In this document: positions 1-10,131 of the stretch, piece after piece | How positions within the stretch are numbered: the stretch's first letter is position 1 | Layout of the letters: each line of letters opens with the position of its first letter | Assembly (NCBI GenBank): GCA_014905825.1 | Contig: JACGCN010000030.1 | Span: 620,001 to 684,000 of the forward strand | DNA from: Lyophyllum atratum | Lineage: Eukaryota; Basidiomycota; Agaricomycetes; Agaricales; Lyophyllaceae | Direction: 5' to 3' | DNA: 64,000 nucleotides | The notes under the pieces: model-generated | The model's input: the letters and a program-made list of their open reading frames with translations, nothing else | What the model was told of the DNA's origin: nothing | Database searches by the model: none | Translations under genes and position numbers: made by a program

Positions 1-494
1 AGACGACTTCCATTGCCTTTGGGTTGCCAATTGGGAGCCTAGATGGAACGGAATTAGTTTGATTCAGAACCATATGAGGCGAGGATAAACCCACGGATGC
101 GAGGCTGAATGGAACGAGGTAGAAGGAATCGAACTGAGGTTGGACTTGGTTCAACTTCAATCCCCACGCGAGCAGGTGTTCGTGCCACCGTCACCGAGCT
201 TTCTTACGTATTGCTTTCAACAGTATGAAGTAAGTACAAGAAAGAGCGTCGAAAGCTCGGAGAGGCATCCCGAGCGCATTGAATACATACAGAACGGAGG
301 ACTAGCGACGAATACAGAGGTTGATACTAAATTTACACAGCCTATCTATCCCTTCCACAGCCGACATATCTCCCCTCGTCAGTTCGGGTCGCGGACGCTC
401 GTCGTACTCGATCCCAGCCCGAGCAGTTACAGATCAAAAGTATCCTCCCTGATAGCCCACGGCAGGTGGTGGGACAAACCTACTGCGACGTACG

Positions 495-900
495 ACAGTG
501 AGCAATGGTAAGATGCCGGCCTTGTGAGCAAGAGAGTGTGGACTTACCTGGGGCCAAGGCTGGAAAGTGAGGGTCGCACCGTTCGTGGTTTGTCTAGGGA
601 TATCGACGAATACATCTTGCTTACCGGCCTGCTTGAAGCAGAGCCTGATGCCTTGTTGAACAATGTAAGTCTCCCAGTCGAGATCGGGCTCGTATTTGTG
701 GCCGTATTTTTCGCGGGCAATACGAAGTGTCTCGGCGAACTGTGGGGACTGCTCCTTGGCCTTGTTTAAAGCAAAGGTAGGCTCCTTTGTAGGGCATGGT
801 GAAGTCGATGAAATGGTCAGGCACTAGGGATAGAGCGTTTATAGGATTGGGAATCGAGCTCCACACCCTTTTCACATAGTCGCAAACCCCATACCGTCAT
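495..900 (-). CDS. Uncharacterised protein, internal/3' exon region
   Basis: A minus-strand coding stretch reads through segments such as PDHFIDFTMPYK, AREKYGHKYEPDLDWETY and DVFVDIPRQTTNGATLTF. It ends at a probable splice donor (CCCCAG|GTAAGT near 538); the matching acceptor near 510 would bring in a TAG stop. I do not recognise the family. The frame is broken near 784-785: the upstream segment (FTMPYK) and the downstream segment (EPTFALNKAKEQ) join naturally only if one G of a GG pair is removed, so a 1-base insertion or sequencing error is likely. The 5' exons and the start codon were not located; they should lie beyond 900. Composition and amino-acid texture are typical of a soluble globular protein. 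No neighbour gives a functional clue. Confidence 0.35.
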
Positions 901-1422
901 ACTAGTGACGAACGATATGAGTAATTGGAGTGGCTTCGAAGAAACCCGGATTGGAGAATGGGCGGCCTGACATAAATACTACGAGGTCGAGGTCAACTGA
1001 CGACAAACATTGTAGAGATCAGAGCAGGCATATCAGAGCATACCAGCCACAGTCGCAGTTACGCTGGCGAGTAAAATGCGGATAACTGCTTTTCTAGGTG
1101 ACTGAGGGCGACTGCCGAGTGTGCTGTTCGAATCTTGGGAAAACAAAGGCGGCTTGAAAGTAGGTACCAATGCCATAAAGGAGCCTGTCAGGTGTTTTTG
1201 TGGAGGGGCCAGAAAAGTCGAGCGAGTTCTTGGTACTTACAAGAGTGGCTTGTCCGCAGTCATCAATTTAAGCTCTCCGGCAAAACGGGAAGACTGATTT
1301 TGATTGATTCAAATTGGTTCAATCGCGCCCCGCCTAGATCCATTGCTATCTGTCACGATCAACGAACGTCGTGACTCTCTTCTCTGCCTACCGCATCCAC
1401 CTCATCCGCGACGAGGGTACCT
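901..1422. other. No supported gene
   Basis: Only short open frames with no recognisable protein texture. It may hold the 5' part of the minus-strand gene to the left and the promoter of the F-box-like gene to the right. Confidence 0.4.
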
Positions 1423-2787
1423 ATGCTCCCAGCTCATTTACCACAAGATATCATTGATTCTATAATCGAACAATTTTCACCTCAAAACGATACCCCAACC
1501 TTACAACAATGTGCGCTGATTTCTCGCTCATGCTTGTCCCCCGCTCGAAAAAAGCTGTTCTCCGAAATCGTCCTTGAAATTAACGCCCTACATGCTCCGA
1601 AAAGATGTCAGAGGCTTTACCAAGTCATCTCGGACCACCCGAACGTCTTTTCTTACATCAAGAAACTGGAGATATCCAATTCCCCCTGGCCGTTATGGGT
1701 CGAACAGAATGCGGCGGATTTCCCAATACTGCCGCGATTACTGGAGATGCTTGTAGATCATGGCGACTTACGGGAACTGGTTGTTAATAGATACGAATGC
1801 GGTCCCAGCGGCCTGCTTCCCAGCCTGTCTCAAGTGTTATTGAAACTTGTCAAGATGCCGACTCTACATACCATCGAGTTCGAATTTTGGGACACCTGTG
1901 ATATCCCTCTCGACGACATCGTTTCATCCCCGCAACTAAAGAACTTACGTCTTGTTGGAAAAGCCACTCCCCGTAACCCCGATTGCATTGCCCTCCATAT
2001 CCCGCCTCCCTCGTTGCCACGCCAGCTTAAGACCCTCAAGATTGGTGGATGGGACTTCAAGAACATCGTACCATGTCTAACGAAACCCCAACTTTCTTTA
2101 TCCTTCTCCTGCATCCGCTCCTTGACACTCTTCAGTTCGTCAGTAGAGATAATCAACGCAGCCGTTCAAGTCATGGAGCACGCTAGCTCGACCATCGAAT
2201 GCTTGAGCTGGGAATATCCAGCAGGAGGATCTGGTATGTATTTCGATCATCGCGCGCCGATTGTACACATAATTAAATGAATCTATCGCTACGCAGGAAA
2301 CGCTGAAATGCCATGGTACCACCCCATGAGCCTCGGAACCTTGACACGCCTCCGCACCCTCATCATCCTCGCCGAACCCATGATGATACCCGAATGCACC
2401 ATCCGGGATCTCTTGACCAGAAGCGACCTCGCCAACATCAGCACTCTAGAGCATGTCGCCGTACTCCTTGCCCTAGATGTGGGGGTGACGGGAGCCCCAG
2501 TTAGGGACACGGACGCTTACTTTCGTGTAGCTGACATGCTGGACGAGGCGCTTGCTTCGATATGTGACGGGCGCTCCCGCTCGATACGCGTCACAGTGTG
2601 GGCCTTCGTCGAGGATCCCGCTAGCTTCGAGACGGAACTTGCTGCAGCAGGGAGTGAAGTGAGCTCGATCCCCACGGACCGCTTTCCCCTCACAAGCTTG
2701 GAGGCTGTGATACTTGAGGGAGGGATCAGATCTTGGAAAGAAGTACCAACCATTCTGGCGCGGCTTCATCGTGAAGCATTACTGTAG
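1423..2787 (+). CDS. F-box / leucine-rich-repeat-like protein
   Basis: Two exons joined by a 63 nt intron (2234-2296, GTATGT..CGCAG) give a 433-residue protein; the phase-1 junction restores a continuous frame. It opens with an ATG and the segment LPQDIIDSIIEQF followed by a cysteine/serine helix (LQQCALISRSCLSPARKKLF), the usual start of agaricomycete F-box-like proteins. The rest is a series of leucine-rich beta/alpha units such as LRELVVNRYE, LHTIEFEFWD, LKNLRLVGKA and LKTLKIGGWDF. Proteins of this type are thought to be substrate receptors of SCF ubiquitin ligases, with the N-terminal helix binding Skp1; that role is inferred from family only. Such genes are very numerous in mushrooms; a remnant of another lies at 47830-48157. 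Confidence 0.75.
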
Positions 2788-3490
2788 AGATCTCCGAGGT
2801 GGGGGGGTCGGGTGTCGAGGGTCGGTAGCCACTTCGGGTTGCACATCGCTTTCAGCAGGAGGAATGCCGAGGACAACGCGACTGTATAGATGATGGCACC
2901 CCCGAGCTCCTGAGGAAGGCCATCTTCCCAGGTCCTGGCTTCAAAAATAGTATCGTCGAGTACGCTATGCCGACGCCACCACCTGCAAGTCGGCGGCTCG
3001 ATGATGTCGTTGGCGAAACCCTTCTGCCCGTCAACTTAACAGCGGTCCTTATGTTAACCTTGGAAACGTAGATTGGATGTCATACACCAGTAGTACTTCG
3101 AGACAACTTTTCGCCTGAATCATTATGTCCTTGACCTAACTTCAAGACAAGATCGACAAAAGATATGCGTATACAATGCTCAGCACTATATGGAAATAAC
3201 AAGTAATATGTCCGCGCTCTAAAGATGATCTCCCGTTCAACAACAAAGAAAAACGAGGATTACACATTCGCGGCTCCGTGAGGGATCGCGGGTGGGCACT
3301 CAAGGAAGAGGTTATGGATAGCGTTGAGCAGGAAATCAACATTCTTCTTGAGGACTCCTGTGGTGTTCAGAAGGACGGCGGGAACACTATCAGCAGCCAA
3401 GCTGATGTAAAGCGCACAGTCCTGAATCCGAATGTAAATACAAAGGATCGAGAGATGTCTCTGAACTCACGGGAATATCGGTATCGGGGA
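2788..3490. other. Intergenic between convergent genes; nothing recognised
   Basis: Convergent intergenic stretch between the F-box-like gene (+) and the peroxidase gene (-). Short frames only; presumably holds both 3' untranslated regions. Confidence 0.4.
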
Positions 3491-4660
3491 CTAGGTTCCA
3501 TTCGGGGCATTCGCGCCAGGTGGAACAGGCTTCAGGTTGATGATATCGTCCGCGACTTGACCAATCAATCCTATAGTTCCTGCACCTGAACGACGATGCC
3601 AATTTTCAGGAAACCGTTGGTCACGGAAGAAGGAAGTCATGGTCGGAACACTGAGCACCCCGTCCGTGCCTGTTCATCGTCTTGAGTGACAGAATCTCAT
3701 CGAGACTTGAAATCCTCACCGTTCGCGAAGAAGTTCAAGGTGAAATAAGATTCGCCGTAGCTCAGCACTAGTCGTCCAGTATGGTATTCGAGCTAATCGG
3801 TTTGTCAGAATTTCAATGGAACGAGCGAAGATCGTGTAGTGTTACCTTCTGGTCGGCGGCCTGGTCATCAACAAATCTTTTGGAACTTAAATTCCCCCAT
3901 GACGCGTTCATTGACAGTGCTTTTGGGACCTGCGACCTCGGAATCATTGCCAAACTGGGCGACTTGAGATAGGAGCTGAGATAGAAGTAAAGCACCAGTT
4001 AGTGGATACGACATGTGCACTGCAGATATCCTCACTTTGGCGTATAAATCGGCTTGGAAATTTCTATTATCACCAATACTCGCGTCTTGTCGGGTCATGG
4101 ACACGTCGCCTAAGAGCCGAGTGAGGATGATCGATCTGGAATGGCATGAATATGGTACGGACCTTCAAAGCGCCCGTGTGCGGCGAGACCTCGAGTAATT
4201 GGACCATCAATCTTGCCAGGGAGCGGTGGAATAAGCGGTGTGTCTAATCCTATCGAAATTTTATCGAGGAAAGGATTTCCACGGGCCAGCTAAGGTGTTG
4301 ATGATTAACTTTTGCTTCGAAAACAGGAGAGATTACTTACCATACCAAACGCGGCCAACCCAGAGGCAAGGTCATAGTCCATATTTAATCCATGAGTAGT
4401 AGCATTGACGATTTGTTCAAACGACGCTATTCCACTAATTGACGTTATCAGTGGACAGTCTTGTAAAATTATCGATGTTACCGACTTCCTTGGAAGATAT
4501 CCATGATTGGCCAAAGTATTCAACGCAGCTAAATGTCATATTAATGCCTGTCCGCTCTTTAGGTTCAGGATCACTCACGACATGGTCCGCGAAGATCACC
4601 TCGCCGAGGGGCAATGAAGGGATGTCCAGGTTCTGAGGTTTTTTCGATGGTGAGATCATG
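3491..4660 (-). CDS. Heme-thiolate peroxidase (chloroperoxidase / unspecific peroxygenase family), two apparent frame breaks
   Basis: Seven exons can be followed: about 4579-4660, 4341-4528, 4163-4289, 4036-4109, 3823-3975, 3720-3760 and 3491-3669, all with GT-AG junctions. The protein shows the family signature in order: RGPCPALNTLANHGYLPR, carrying the PCP cysteine that ligates heme; LPGKIDGPITRGLAAHGRFEGD, with the EGD acid-base motif; FGNDSEVAGPKSTVNE; YGESYF; and the C-terminal TSFFRDQRFPENW, ending in ANAPNGT and a stop. The family uses hydrogen peroxide to halogenate or oxygenate substrates. Two oddities: no ATG lies in the frame of the first exon (an ATG at 4660 would fit if the T6 run at 4639-4644 were one base longer), and the frame shifts in the T4 run at 3878-3881 (..GEFKFQ / RFVDD..). 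No signal peptide is visible. The gene is either freshly decayed or intact with two sequence errors; the conservation of everything else favours the latter. Confidence 0.8.
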
Positions 4661-4939
4661 GCTGCGAAGCCGGGTAAAATGACGTGATTCATACCTGGGA
4701 TCTGCAGAGAGTTGGTATTGGTCGGTCTCGGAGGAGCGATGATGAGTACGCCTCTATCATGGCGAGACTCCAACTGGGGAAACGCGACGCCTCGATGGAC
4801 AGGACCTGGCTACTCGGCATCCACGCGGTTGCTTCGGAGAACACCTTGATATTGGGGGGGAGCGGATGTGCTGCACGTGCTGTCCCCGGAGCTTGACAAA
4901 GTCGAAGCAGTGGCACCCCTGGCTTGCTGCATCGCCACC

Positions 4940-5378
4940 TCAGACACGGACCGACACCCCGTCGCGCAATGGCGCGATCTGTACATCCTCGCCAGGGATA
5001 GGTTTGCGCTGAGGAACAGTGTACATTGTGAGTGAGCTAGGCGAAAAAAACACGCAATGACAGTCGACTCACTCCAATCTCTTTAGGAGTTTCACCATGG
5101 GGAAACGCCTTTGCGTATGCTGCAGCCTCTTGGGCGTCGGATGCTTGCATGAGCTCCATCATCTTTTGTGGCGAGCCATGCTTCTCCGTCCAGTCCTTCC
5201 GGAGTTTTTCCTCTGAGATGCGGAGGCGTTTCGCCCATAAGCGCAGGAACTCCTTCAGTTGGCGGCTTTCTGGGATGCCACTGGCGGCGGGTCTGGGTTG
5301 AAGCATAGTGTCTGAGGGTGGAGCTATGTAGGAAGGTGAAGCGGCGTAGTAAGATGGAGGGGCATGGCGACGGTTCAT
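4940..5378 (-). CDS. Small basic helical protein of unknown function
   Basis: Two exons, 5073-5378 and 4940-5008, joined over a GTGAGT..CTCAG intron in phase 0, give about 124 residues from an ATG at 5378. The N-terminus is tyrosine/proline rich (PPSYYAASPSYIAPPSD). The middle is a charged amphipathic helix (RQLKEFLRLWAKRLRISEEK, then KDWTEKHGSPQKMMELM). The C-terminus reads GRKPIPGEDVQIAPLRDG. No family is recognised; length and basic character would suit a small organellar or nucleic-acid-associated protein, but nothing in the sequence proves it. It sits about 280 bp upstream of the peroxidase gene on the same strand, with a divergent neighbour at 5686. Confidence 0.6.
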
Positions 5379-5685
5379 TTTGTACACGCCGAATACGAGA
5401 TGAGGGAGTCAAAGAAGTTGAACAGGAAGTGGGATGGTACGAGTTGGTCCACTGGAATGGGCGTCCTCTGAAAGGAGGCACGGGAGGGCACGGGTTCCGG
5501 GGACCGCGCAAACACGAACACATGACTCGTGTCCTTTAGTCTGCAACCAGTGCCACGCATATCTGTTCGTCATCCGCGCATACACGTCCTCCTCGTCGCA
5601 GTGACAGGTCCGTTCCTTTTAGCTGCTGGTGAACCCTGTCGTAGAGCTGCGCGGCCGGCAGAGACGCGATTCATTCACGTTCAGG

Positions 5686-7514
5686 ATGGCCCGGGCCGAA
5701 GTTGGAACGCCGGTCCTGTACCACGTGATACGGAATACCTTGTCCTCCACACCTCCACCTCGAGGCTCGACGGCAGAGCAGATGGGCGAGAACTTTATGC
5801 TTGTGTCACTCGCTGTGCAGGCCATCATAATTACTCTTCATCAGAACAGCATTCCATTCGCATTCACAGGGAACGTCGCACGCAGCGTCTATGGCGAGAC
5901 ACTTCCTCCGTCTGAGGTGAGTATCTGTACTTGACTGGAATGACTCTACCACTACAAGAGGCTTTACACATGTTTCTCCCACAGACTGTTGATGTCCTCG
6001 TTCTCTCCCCGGAGATTGACGTCTCCCGTCTCAAGCAAACCCTTGTCCAGAACCGCCCGACACTGTTCAGTTACGACCTCCCCACGCACACATTGCGCTA
6101 CTGCAACCCCGCTCTCGCAGCCCAGAATGCCAGGCGGAGCGAAATCGAGATTAAATTTACTACCTCCTCCCTTGACCCAGGAGCGTACCATTGCGTCGTG
6201 GATGGCGTCCCACTAGTGCCGTACTCCGTACTTCTGCTACAACAATTGCTTGTTTGGGATACCACGTCCCCGACGCTGGAGAATACGGAAGCAGCACGAG
6301 GGACGGATGTTTTACGAATGCTCAAGGTGTTCCGAAAGCGTGAAGACTTCCAGCACCAACCACTGTTTGACCGCAGGCTACACACCGCGTCGAAAGAAAG
6401 AGTTGCGAGGTTTTTTGAGGTGCACCCCAGCTACCGAAAGGAGTGGCAGAGATTAGGCTTGATGCCGCATAGACTGCGTGTGATCCATGCTACAGTCTTA
6501 GCTGCGAAAGATGGGCGTGACGGGGAGCCCCGGTCTGTCTTCATTCATGGGAATCGGACGTCTCCGTCGCAAACTCTTGCGGAGCGTCCGTTGCTGCAGG
6601 ATGGAAATCTTCCAAAACCTCCTCCCACAACGGTTTCGACGCCTCTTACATCTTCGAAACCGCATTCAGGGAAGACTGACACATCCGACCTATCGCCGGA
6701 CGTCACTCCAGTCCCGACGAAGCCCAAGAAGCTCACTCGCATGCAGATTCGCCGCGTCGCCGCTCGCACCGCCGTCGACATTCTCCAAGCGCATGGATTT
6801 CCTAGTGCCATCTTTGGCAGCATGGCATGCAAGCTCTATGGTAACGGACGGATTCCTAACGTATGTTCCTTCTACTTTGCCTCCATCCCCCCTTGACTGA
6901 CGGTGGTAGTACAGGACGTAGACCTCCTTGTACTCCCTCCGCCCGCGCATACCTTGGAAGGGCTCCCTCCGACACAAGAGACCCTCAAAGACCTCCTCGT
7001 CGCAAGTGCACCATCTCAATTTGTGTTAAAACCTGCGCGCGATCCCGACGCTACATATCGGGTCCTCTGGTTCCTCCCCACGCCCAACGCGAAGCCCACC
7101 CCACACAAAGCCACAAAAGTTGACATCCTCCTCCCCGGTGTCATGCATCTGCCTGCTCTTTCCACGGCACGCGTTTTCTGGCGGGGTCCAGATCCGGAGA
7201 CACGATTGCCTGTTTTCCCCTTTTCAGTACTGCTGCTGCAGAAACTACAAGGGTGGGACGACCACCGAAAGGCCGAGGAGGAGAGATACTTGGCGAAAGT
7301 CGACGTTGATGTGACGGATTTGGAATGGATGCTTGGGATGGGTGTGGGGCGGTACATGGAGAATAGGAGACGAGGGAGGGAAGGTGTGTGGAATGATCGG
7401 ACCATGTTCGGTGAAGAGTTTGAGGACCTCTCTCGGGCCCGTGTATTGGCATTCTGTGAAGCCTATCCGAAGTGGACAGACGTGTGGAGGGGACTTGGGT
7501 TCGCAGTCCCTTAG
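5686..7514 (+). CDS. Protein with two tandem nucleotidyltransferase-like domains
   Basis: Three exons (5686-5916, 5985-6860, 6915-7514), introns GTGAGT..CACAG and GTATGT..TACAG, both phase 0; about 568 residues. The C-terminal half has the nucleotidyltransferase-fold hallmark: a G-S turn (AIFGSMACKLYG) followed by NDVDLLVLPP, where D-x-D could bind metal. The N-terminal half repeats the plan in weaker form (FAFTGNVARSVYG, then TVDVLVLSPE), with GS changed to GN and only one acidic residue. Both halves also share PVFPFSVLLLQKLQGWDD / LVPYSVLLLQQLLVWD and a closing helix that ends in a conserved tryptophan (YPKWTDVWRGLG / HPSYRKEWQRLG), so this is an internal duplication. Introns 1 and 2 fall at the equivalent place in each repeat, just before the D-x-D segment, which supports duplication of an intron-bearing unit. 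Substrate unknown. Confidence 0.75.
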
Positions 7515-8423
7515 ATACTGGGTTGCGTCATTTTGATTTTTTTCCTGGCTCGCTGGATGGATGGAATTCTCGACACATCTATACGACTCAATGGATTCAA
7601 TCTGTACTCACATTGGCTGGTACGATACGGTATACTATCTTGATGCATTTAATGACTGTAACGCAGACTGTTTCACACGGGTCAAGCCTCCAACATCTGA
7701 ACGACGGGGATCTCGGAAGCAAAGCCTCTTTCTGTCGAATCAAGTCACATTGCACTCCTTGCGCCCGGAGTGTCTTGGATCACGTCAAAAACTGCTAGCT
7801 CTCATATGGATGATCTATAATGTCGGTGAGCGTCTAGTTTCGGGCCCTACGTGAGATCCGTCAAAACTGGATCGTTGTGAACTCAGCCTAGCGGTTATGG
7901 CGGACTTGAGATCAATAAAGCTTCGCCTCTTGTCATTGCGCTAAATAGGTCTCTCACATCCTGGAGCATTTCCGTAGTAGCGAATCATGCCCGGGACTGT
8001 GAGGTATGTGCACACATCGGAGTGTAACCCAATATAATAATCCAATGAAGGTTTTTGTATGAAGCTGGTCTTCCCGCACGTCATCGGCCTCAACGGTCAC
8101 CTCAAGGAACGGCATATTTATCCGCAAAATGTCCGCTTTAAAGTTGTTCACGTCCGTATCCAATATCGGCTCAGCGCAACCAACATGCACAACGTGGTGC
8201 TGCAACTGTATCCATCCTTCAACTCCCAGTGGTCAACTTTGCATCCATTATCCTCATTCCTCAGACGAAATGGCCTACTTTGTTGCACTCTACGCCGAGA
8301 AAAATTTCTTGACTAACTCGTAGATGGAATTTATCTTCACACATTCCAGAATTCGCAACGAGAAGTACATATGTGCAAGACTCTACCGGCAAAAGCAAGC
8401 ACCTCTTGAAAACCAGGTGCTTA
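7515..8423. other. Intergenic between convergent genes
   Basis: No convincing exon on either strand. The region separates the 3' ends of the nucleotidyltransferase-like gene and the secreted-precursor gene. Confidence 0.4.
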
Positions 8424-8821
8424 TTACTCAAGTTCCAATGCGTCTACTTCATCAAAAGCTCTACGGTGCAATTCCTCCGCTTCGACAACATCTCGACGAC
8501 CCCTGTTGCACCACCACTCCCAAGGCCTGCAGCGGGGCGGCTGGCGGTGACACCACCACTCCCAAGGCCTGCACTGTCCAGGTCTTTCCTGGCACCACCA
8601 CTCCCACGGGTGGCAGCGAGAGGGTGGCCGACGGCCTGGCGGTTGAGGAGCTCTCTGATGAGGCATAGACAACGTGAGTAGGTGCCGCTGCCAATGATTA
8701 AGAAGAATATGATACGGACCGCTACGAGGCCAGCGACTTCCTCAACGGGAGCACCCATGGCTGGGGCGATGAGAGCGACTTGACCGATGAGGGCAGCAAG
8801 AGCGAGGAGGTTGAACTTCAT
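8424..8821 (-). CDS. Secreted repeat-peptide precursor with three CxPWEWWC motifs
   Basis: Two exons (8720-8821 and 8424-8654) joined over a 65 nt intron (GTCCGT donor, CTCAC branch-like site, CATCAG acceptor) encode 110 residues. Residues 1-23 form a clear signal peptide (MKFNLLALAALIGQVALIAP, cleavage likely after AMG-A). After a short acidic-hydrophobic leader, exon 2 begins with a proline/arginine-rich stretch and then three near-identical octapeptides: CHPWEWWC, CRPWEWWC and CRPWEWWC. They are separated by short arginine/proline spacers (QERPGQ, HRQPPR) and followed by NRGRRD and an acidic tail. Each repeat has two cysteines enclosing P-W-E-W-W. This layout (signal peptide, repeated core, basic spacers) is like fungal Kex2-processed repeat precursors and RiPP precursors, but the spacers are not classical KR sites. 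No tailoring enzyme such as UstYa/DUF3328 lies next to it; the nearest oxidoreductase is the peroxidase gene 4 kb away. Confidence 0.65.
8508..8617 (-). repeat. Three imperfect tandem coding units (CxPWEWWC)
   Basis: On the plus strand the units read CACCACCACTCCCAAGGCC or CACCACCACTCCCACGGG at about 8510-8530, 8553-8572 and 8594-8611, spaced 42-43 bp. The centre of each unit is nearly invariant at DNA level while the spacers differ, so the core peptide is the conserved part. Confidence 0.75.
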
Positions 8822-9621
8822 GATTTAGATGACTTTGATTATGGGCTGTTCTCCAGTGGGTGGATTGCTGAGGTTCGTCATCGATGTTCAACAACCTCTT
8901 ATAGCTCAGAAACGTGTGGGTCTGCCAAGAATTTGCATATAATCATCAGGACAGAAGAGGTGGATTCAGAGCGGGCAAAGCTCCTATCGTTCTCTACCAG
9001 CATGTGATAGCAAGTTGCCAAGAGTCAAAGCGCTCAAGCCACTTGCAGAAAAAGGAGTACTGGATCCTTTACATTAGGAGGTGAGAAGCATAGCTGGCAA
9101 CGCGTGGATCTCCTTCTCGTCGGCAACCGTACACTGCGCAAGGTCGAGGCGCTTCCGACATACGATACTAGCGGGAGGCATAAGCCATTAACCTGGTCAT
9201 CACAGCGTGCAATGGTCACAGTGCAACGCGTCGCTTCGACGGGGTACCGCCCAATCTTTGACTTTGTCTGACCTGCTCTGCGTTAAGGGGATGAATTGGA
9301 TCGAGAAGAGGAGTAAGCTACCATAGTACGAATCTCCTTTACAATGCCAACTATTCACCGCAGAAGTTCGAGATTCGGGTACATCGAACCTCGGCAGGGA
9401 TGTATATGGACATGAAGTTGGTAACTCATCTAGCCTTGCTCATCGCCAGATACTCTTACGAAGAGCTTCGGACCGCCTCGATTTCACGGCTTAATAAAAT
9501 GAAGCTTGTCCAGACGGGTTAGGAGAGAAATGCTACATGTAATTACGACAGTCAGGAAAACGGGAAATCATCGATGCGTACCTACTCATAACAAGCTCAC
9601 CTGCAATGATAAATTATACTG
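8822..9621. other. No supported gene; likely promoter of the repeat-peptide gene
   Basis: Short frames only. The 5' flank of the secreted precursor gene starts at 8822. Confidence 0.35.
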
Positions 9622-9828
9622 TCAGCTGCCAATGACAACGCCCAAAAACTCAACGGAGGGTTCATGGGATCTGAAGGGCTTCTTCGCGTTCTTGTTCCCA
9701 CTAGCGTCAGCGAGAAAATCAATGGCCCGGGAGGTGACTTCTGCGGAAGTGAAGGGGTTCTGCTTGTTCTTAAAGCGAGCCAGTGCTACCGAAGGTGCCA
9801 TTGAAGGGGAAGGGTCAGGGGTTAGCAT
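9622..9828 (-). CDS. Small ORF, hypothetical
   Basis: An ATG at 9828 opens a 68-residue frame reading SVALARFKNKQNPFTSAEVT and SRAIDFLADASGNKNAKKPF. The amino-acid texture is protein-like and the opposite strand is less so, but no family is recognised. It could be an exon of a larger gene: an AG acceptor-like site near 9645 and GT sites downstream exist. Low confidence. Confidence 0.3.
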   Translation of the reverse strand: MLTPDPSPSMAPSVALARFKNKQNPFTSAEVTSRAIDFLADASGNKNAKKPFRSHEPSVEFLGVVIGS

Positions 9829-10131
9829 TCGAGATGATGAATACTTGGTCAGATCCGCTGAGGCAGGGCGAGGGCAGAGACACCTGCCCCTCCAGCCGTC
9901 ACGACGAAAACCGAACAAATATCAGCACTGATACAGCATACACACAGCAAAACCAAAAGAAACCCACTATGTACAACAGAAAGCGCACAAATACAAAAAG
10001 TCCCAGTCCACACACCCCACCGCTCACCGCATCCCCGGCACACCTCCATTATAGCTGGCCACGCCCACACCCACCCCAACCGAAACAGCCCCAATCGTAG
10101 ACGACACATACGGGTGCCCCTGCGCCAAGGT

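Noticed and set aside
140..511. 123-residue plus-strand ORF
   Set aside because: No ATG at the given start, no domain; the opposite strand has better coding texture nearby.
4435..4773. 112-residue ORF beginning MESRHDRGVL
   Set aside because: Reads through the first intron of the peroxidase gene in the wrong frame; the spliced frame gives the family motif RGPCPALNTLANHGY.
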